A stretch of DNA of 11,952 nucleotides. Origin: Larix sibirica. Lineage: Eukaryota; Streptophyta; Pinopsida; Pinales; Pinaceae. The DNA lies in NCBI GenBank assembly GCA_004151065.3, contig NWUY0300075509.1, forward strand, positions 2,822 through 14,773, in the 5' to 3' direction. Position numbers and translations under genes: made by a program. The notes below the pieces were generated by a model. The model was given only the letters and a program-made list of their open reading frames with translations, had not been told where the DNA came from and did no database searches. Below are positions 8,341 to 11,952 of the stretch, one piece after another (position 1 is the first letter of the stretch; the number at the start of each line of letters is the position of its first letter).

Positions 8341-8819
8341 TGCAAATGGAACAAGTAATCAAGGTGGTTTTCCATTTATTAGACAAAGAACTACTGTAGC
8401 ACAAGGTCTGAGAACAAACACTGTATTGTGTTGAATTTGAACATGATAGCCTCTAAATAGTTATGAGAACTATTGGAAATTCAAACAGGACGATAGCTTT
8501 AAATATGATGGAAAGACTTATCAAGATCACTGCTTTTAGCGGAGGCACAAATATAACGGTGATTCAGAGTTATGGTTTTTTAGAAAGATTTATCTACTTG
8601 CACATTTTAAACTAATGAAAGTACCGAAGATCGATGTCTAGTGGCCTAAAGTATCTAAGAAGTTGTCTGTCATGGTTTGCATTTCAGAAATGGCAAAACT
8701 CAAGTATACCACAAGGCGTACAGGAAAATAATTGTTGCACATAAATTGATAAGTTCTATAGCATTTAACAAAATAGCAGACTTTTGTAACGTAAATAATG
8801 TGCATTGTCCTGGTATATG
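8341..8819 (+). other. PPR 3' UTR and downstream flank
   Basis: No gene was seen. The stretch should hold the 3' UTR and polyadenylation site. There is no AATAAA; the nearest plant-type near-upstream variants are AATAAT at 8727-8732 and 8794-8799, both weak. The end of the transcript cannot be fixed from sequence. Confidence 0.45.
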
Positions 8820-8967
8820 CTAGTCCTTTGCCACTTTCAGAGCTTTGGCAACACCACTTATGTTTTCTTTGACGGTTTTGACATCCCCTTATGATGGGAT
8901 GATACTGAAGCCATCGATTTTAGTATCAATTTGATTAGATAGGCCTTCTGTTTGATTATTGTACTAT
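8820..8967 (-). pseudogene. Short coding-like relic of unknown family
   Basis: One minus frame reads QTEGLSNQIDTKIDGFSII, then PS and a TAA (8889-8891), then GDVKTVKENISGVAKALKVA with KD and a TAG (8820-8822). Residue composition and the amphipathic pattern of the second half (V, I, V, A, L at helical spacing) look protein-like, unlike the surrounding AT-rich DNA. I do not recognise the family. It could be the C-terminal end of a decayed gene or element, or a chance open frame; it is only about 47 codons long. Confidence 0.25.
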
Positions 8968-10675
8968 GTAACTACTGTTCATCATTTCAAGTTTCAAGAA
9001 GTTCAGTTAAGGATTGGCACGACCAGGTTACGGTTTATGCCTAATTAGGGTGATTTATATCGAAGTAGGTTGGTTTATTTTAACTGGGGGCAAATTTTTT
9101 GTGTCATTTAGTGGTAGTCCACATCTAATTCCACAGATATTACTTTGTGTTTTACATGTTCAAGGAATTTCAGCAATTATAAAGGAGAGATGCTCAAGAT
9201 TTTTGAAGGAATGCATACTAAATTGGCATTTAAGACACATAGCATTATTAACAATAGAAACTTATTGAAGGTGGAATCAGCGCAGCCTGTCAAAATGCAC
9301 TGTTTATGGGATGGGAGAAGATGATTTCCGTTATAACATTTGTAGCTGCTATTGGACAAAAAGACATTCACTCATCTATTTGGAAGATTTTGACTTCAAT
9401 AGACTAGATGTGGATTTGAATGAGAACTCTTATCAATGAGGGGACTTTTTATGCTGCATAATATGGACAGAATGAATCTTTGGTTTAAAAGTGTTGAGAG
9501 ATGGGATAATAGAAATCGTTTCCACATAAAAAATAATTTGATTGACATATTCTACAATGTAATAGCATAGAATTAAACAATGAATGCTTTGCAAGATAGA
9601 CATTAGCACATTATCAACTAGTTCAGGCATTATCTTAACCCCTCACTAACTTAGGAGCTTAGTTGGGGAGAATATCTCATATCCAACTGGATTTAACAAC
9701 CTCCTAAAACACATAAGAAGACAATTTACGTAAAGAAAAATTCTACATCGCAAGGACCAATGAAATAACAAAGCATAACCCACTTGCATGACCACAAATA
9801 TCACACATTAGTTCGTAAGACAAGTAGGAGTTAATAATTCCAACTATCCCCTCTTAACAAGTACTTTTCAGTCCCTATCAAGTTAAGTGTTCATCATCAT
9901 CTAGACCTATGCAAGACATGGTTCTCGAGAAACTAAAGGCACTCATATATAACTCTTGTTTTGACTAGGCACTTGCTTCTTTTAAACATTGCCAATTTGT
10001 AGAAGTCTGTATTAAGGACAAACATCCCTTGGAATACATGGGTGCCTAACAACTATCACTCTAGTAGGATGTCCTTCAAGTACATGTTTCATTGAAATCT
10101 TCAATGACCCCCCCCAAAATGTGCAAACAACTCCATCAACAATTGCAAGAACTAAACAATGCATTAGATGCACCCACTCTCCATTGAGCCTTGCCCCTCA
10201 AGTTGTGCCTCATTCTAACACACATAACAACTCATATACCAATTTTTGGTTGTAGAACATCACCTAGAGTCGACAACCAACATATGGTCCACTCAACACA
10301 CAAGTGTTAACAACACCTACAAGTAAACAACCTCTTCTCACAATCTAACTCAATAATGAACATCACCATTGACAATGAAACATCCAAGATAGTTAGACAT
10401 CCTTGACTAGTGTTCAAGGGACACAAATGTAGAATTAAGTCTTCTATTTTGACTTGTGACTCAACTAACAAGTAAAAAACATGACCTCCTATGCACACAC
10501 TCATTGTTGCATTCTAGATCCATGTTTAATCAAACACAACCAAATAAGGGGTACACATGCCTAAATAGGTCTTATAGTGATATGCCCATACTTGCAACCT
10601 TCATTATGAACCACAATGGGAATGATAGGTGCTCAATTCAATGACTTGGCTCAGTTGTACCACATAGACATGCAT
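8968..10675. other. Non-coding, unassigned flank
   Basis: I see no convincing gene here. Open stretches at 9014-9268 (plus), 9433-9630 (minus), 10307-10504 (minus) and 10456-10644 (plus) are short, overlap on opposite strands or lack domain motifs. An 8-base C run at 10108-10115 stands out. If the primer-site reading at 10676-10692 is right, the part below 10676 would be the 5' internal region of a minus-strand LTR element, but no gag or pol motif could be read. Confidence 0.5.
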
Positions 10676-10692
10676 CAACTGCTCTGATGCTT
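10676..10692 (-). other. Possible degenerate retrotransposon primer-binding site (tRNA-iMet type)
   Basis: The minus strand reads AAGCATCAGAGCAGTTG. Plant LTR retrotransposons are commonly primed by initiator Met tRNA through TGGTATCAGAGC; nine of these twelve bases match here, including the run ATCAGAGC. The preceding minus-strand sequence (CTTACTT) resembles the usual LTR end before such sites, but the final CA is missing. The match is short and could be chance. Confidence 0.3.
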
Positions 10693-11740
10693 AAGTAAGG
10701 TCAAATGGCTAGTTTGGCTTATGTGCCCAAGTAGAAAGATGTACATCCCTACTACCTTGTTAACTTAAATTCAACTATTAATCATAGAGACCAAACCTTG
10801 CAATGTGGACACACCATAATTGGGGCCATCTACTTTTCGACTTCTTGATAGGGCCAAATGCCCTTTGCCGACCGTAGAGGTTCAACCCCAAAAGAGGCCT
10901 AATTAGACTCGTTCTGTTTGGAATATAAAAACACACTGGATTAATAGCTCGATTACCTTTTGATGAGCTTTAAAAAGATGAAATATTTTTTTTGTTTTCT
11001 TTTGATTTTCAAAAAGTGAATAAAAATACAAAACTACACCTTTATTCTATTCTAAATGTAAGAAAACCTATGACCTCTTATCTATTCAAAATGCTAGCTA
11101 ATGCTCCCAGTTTTTTAAAAGAAAGTATCTATATCATGGGGAGCAAAATCATTGTCATTCATTAAAATAGTGCAATAGATTAATTCACACAATAAATAAC
11201 ATAAAGAATATAAGAAGTGAAATTATGAATAATTAGACATTCAAATCAATTCTTTTAAATTCCAATCATTCCATAAAGAATTACTAAGAAACACAAGGAA
11301 AATAACTAATAACATAGAAGAGTCTACATAAGTTAGAATCCCTTAGTACACATTATAGGTAGTTACCAAAACTCCAAGCAAAGCAACCTTGAGTAACAAC
11401 TCTCCAGTAATAAAATCATTGGCCAAACTAACTTCTCAACATTTACTTTTTGAAAGATGTAGTCTTACAATAAAAGTTTCCAAAAAAGGCCATCATTTCA
11501 GAAGCCCTTTCTACTTCTACTTTTCTCTTTAAATAGAAATAAAAGTATTTATTATAACTAACTTCCTAGCTTAATTCTAACTTAACCCTTAAGAGAACTT
11601 AGGTCAAGTTGTTCCTCTAAATCTGTTTAATATTGGCCCCATTTCTCAAATAATTCATTACATACAACAAAATGAAGGAATACATGTTTTCTAAGTGGGG
11701 TCCTTAGATATGCTAGTTGAGTTTGATATCTTCGAATTTA
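10693..11740 (-). mobile_element. Possible decayed LTR upstream of the primer-site match, boundaries unknown
   Basis: No gene was found in this roughly 1-kb AT-rich stretch. If 10676-10692 is a primer-binding site, a minus-strand 5' LTR should lie here. A TATA-like TATTTAAAG on the minus strand near 11525-11535 and the non-coding character fit that, but the second LTR, terminal TG/CA and target duplication were not seen. A plain intergenic origin is equally possible. Confidence 0.2.
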
Positions 11741-11906
11741 TTTCCCAACCTTGGATAAAGCGCATTGGAGCCCAACTACCATTTTAGCTTCATTAGAAAT
11801 AACTTCTTAATATGTTCTTTGTGAATGCGACAGATTTGTGTAGCTCATCTTTATGCTTATCCTCAACATCTTCTAATTTGTTCTTCTATTTTTTCTTTAG
11901 TTCTTG
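11741..11906 (-). pseudogene. Short coding-like relic, lysine/glutamate-rich, unknown family
   Basis: A minus frame reads QELKKK, a TAG, KNKLEDVEDKHKDELHK, then SVAFTKNILRSYF and a TAA (11793-11795). A +1 shift continues as EAKMVVGLQCALSKVGK before another TAA at 11738-11740. The charged heptad-like first part suggests a coiled coil and the second looks like a folded segment, so this may be the remains of a retroelement gag or a host gene. The family was not recognised. The AT-rich background can produce Lys/Glu-rich frames by chance. Confidence 0.28.
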
Positions 11907-11952
11907 TTAGAAAAACAGGATCACAGAGCAATAACAATAAACAATATGCAAA
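11907..11952. other. Window end, nothing assigned
   Basis: The last bases are AT-rich with no motif seen; the minus-strand relic at 11741-11906 may continue from here in another frame. Confidence 0.4.

Noticed and set aside
9014-9268. Plus-strand open stretch of 84 codons
   Set aside because: No domain, no recognisable family and low-information composition; the first codon is not ATG (GTG/TTG type). Treated as chance.
9433-9630. Minus-strand 65-codon hydrophobic open stretch
   Set aside because: Hydrophobicity is expected from AT-rich DNA; no motif and no neighbouring gene structure.
10108-10115. C8 run as a minus-strand polypurine tract of an LTR element
   Set aside because: The run is pure G on the minus strand with no flanking A/G tract and no visible LTR start after it; too weak to call.
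1-11952. CRISPR array, tRNA, rRNA or bacterial operon features
   Set aside because: No regularly spaced direct repeats, cloverleaf-like sequence or ribosome-binding-site-led gene series was seen; the window is plant nuclear DNA.

Overview
The window looks like nuclear DNA from a land plant, probably a gymnosperm. The only gene that reads as intact is a spliced PLS-class pentatricopeptide-repeat (PPR) gene with a complete C-terminal DYW domain, a family characteristic of land plants. It is surrounded by long, AT-rich, decayed retroelement DNA. The gymnosperm assignment is an inference from the style of the PPR and LINE sequences and from the low gene density. It was not tested by any search.

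Positions 1 to about 6022 (minus strand) hold one old L1-type LINE (non-LTR retrotransposon). It is close to full length and its 3' end is cut by the left edge of the window. Read from right to left it contains ORF1 (a DUF4283-type gag segment plus a zinc knuckle), an APE-type endonuclease, a linker, reverse transcriptase fingers and palm (including an FVDD motif), a thumb/connection segment, a zf-RVT zinc motif and an RNase H domain. Every part is recognisable, but stops and frameshifts break it throughout, so it is a dead copy.

Positions about 6030-6270 form the short 5' flank of the PPR gene, with a TATA-like sequence and a small upstream ORF. The gene runs from 6328 to 8340 on the plus strand. 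It has two exons separated by a 180-nt GT-AG intron (7065-7244) and encodes 610 residues: an L-S-P repeat array, E1, E2 and a DYW cytidine-deaminase domain ending exactly in DYW. By family knowledge it should be an organellar C-to-U RNA-editing factor. The LINE 5' end and the PPR 5' end face each other about 0.3 kb apart.

Positions 8341-11952 hold no convincing gene. There are two short coding-like relics on the minus strand (about 8820-8967 and 11741-11906). There is also a weak initiator-Met-tRNA primer-binding-site match at 10676-10692, which suggests a decayed LTR retrotransposon on the minus strand. No CRISPR array, tRNA or rRNA was seen, and I found no strong evidence for an undescribed biological system.
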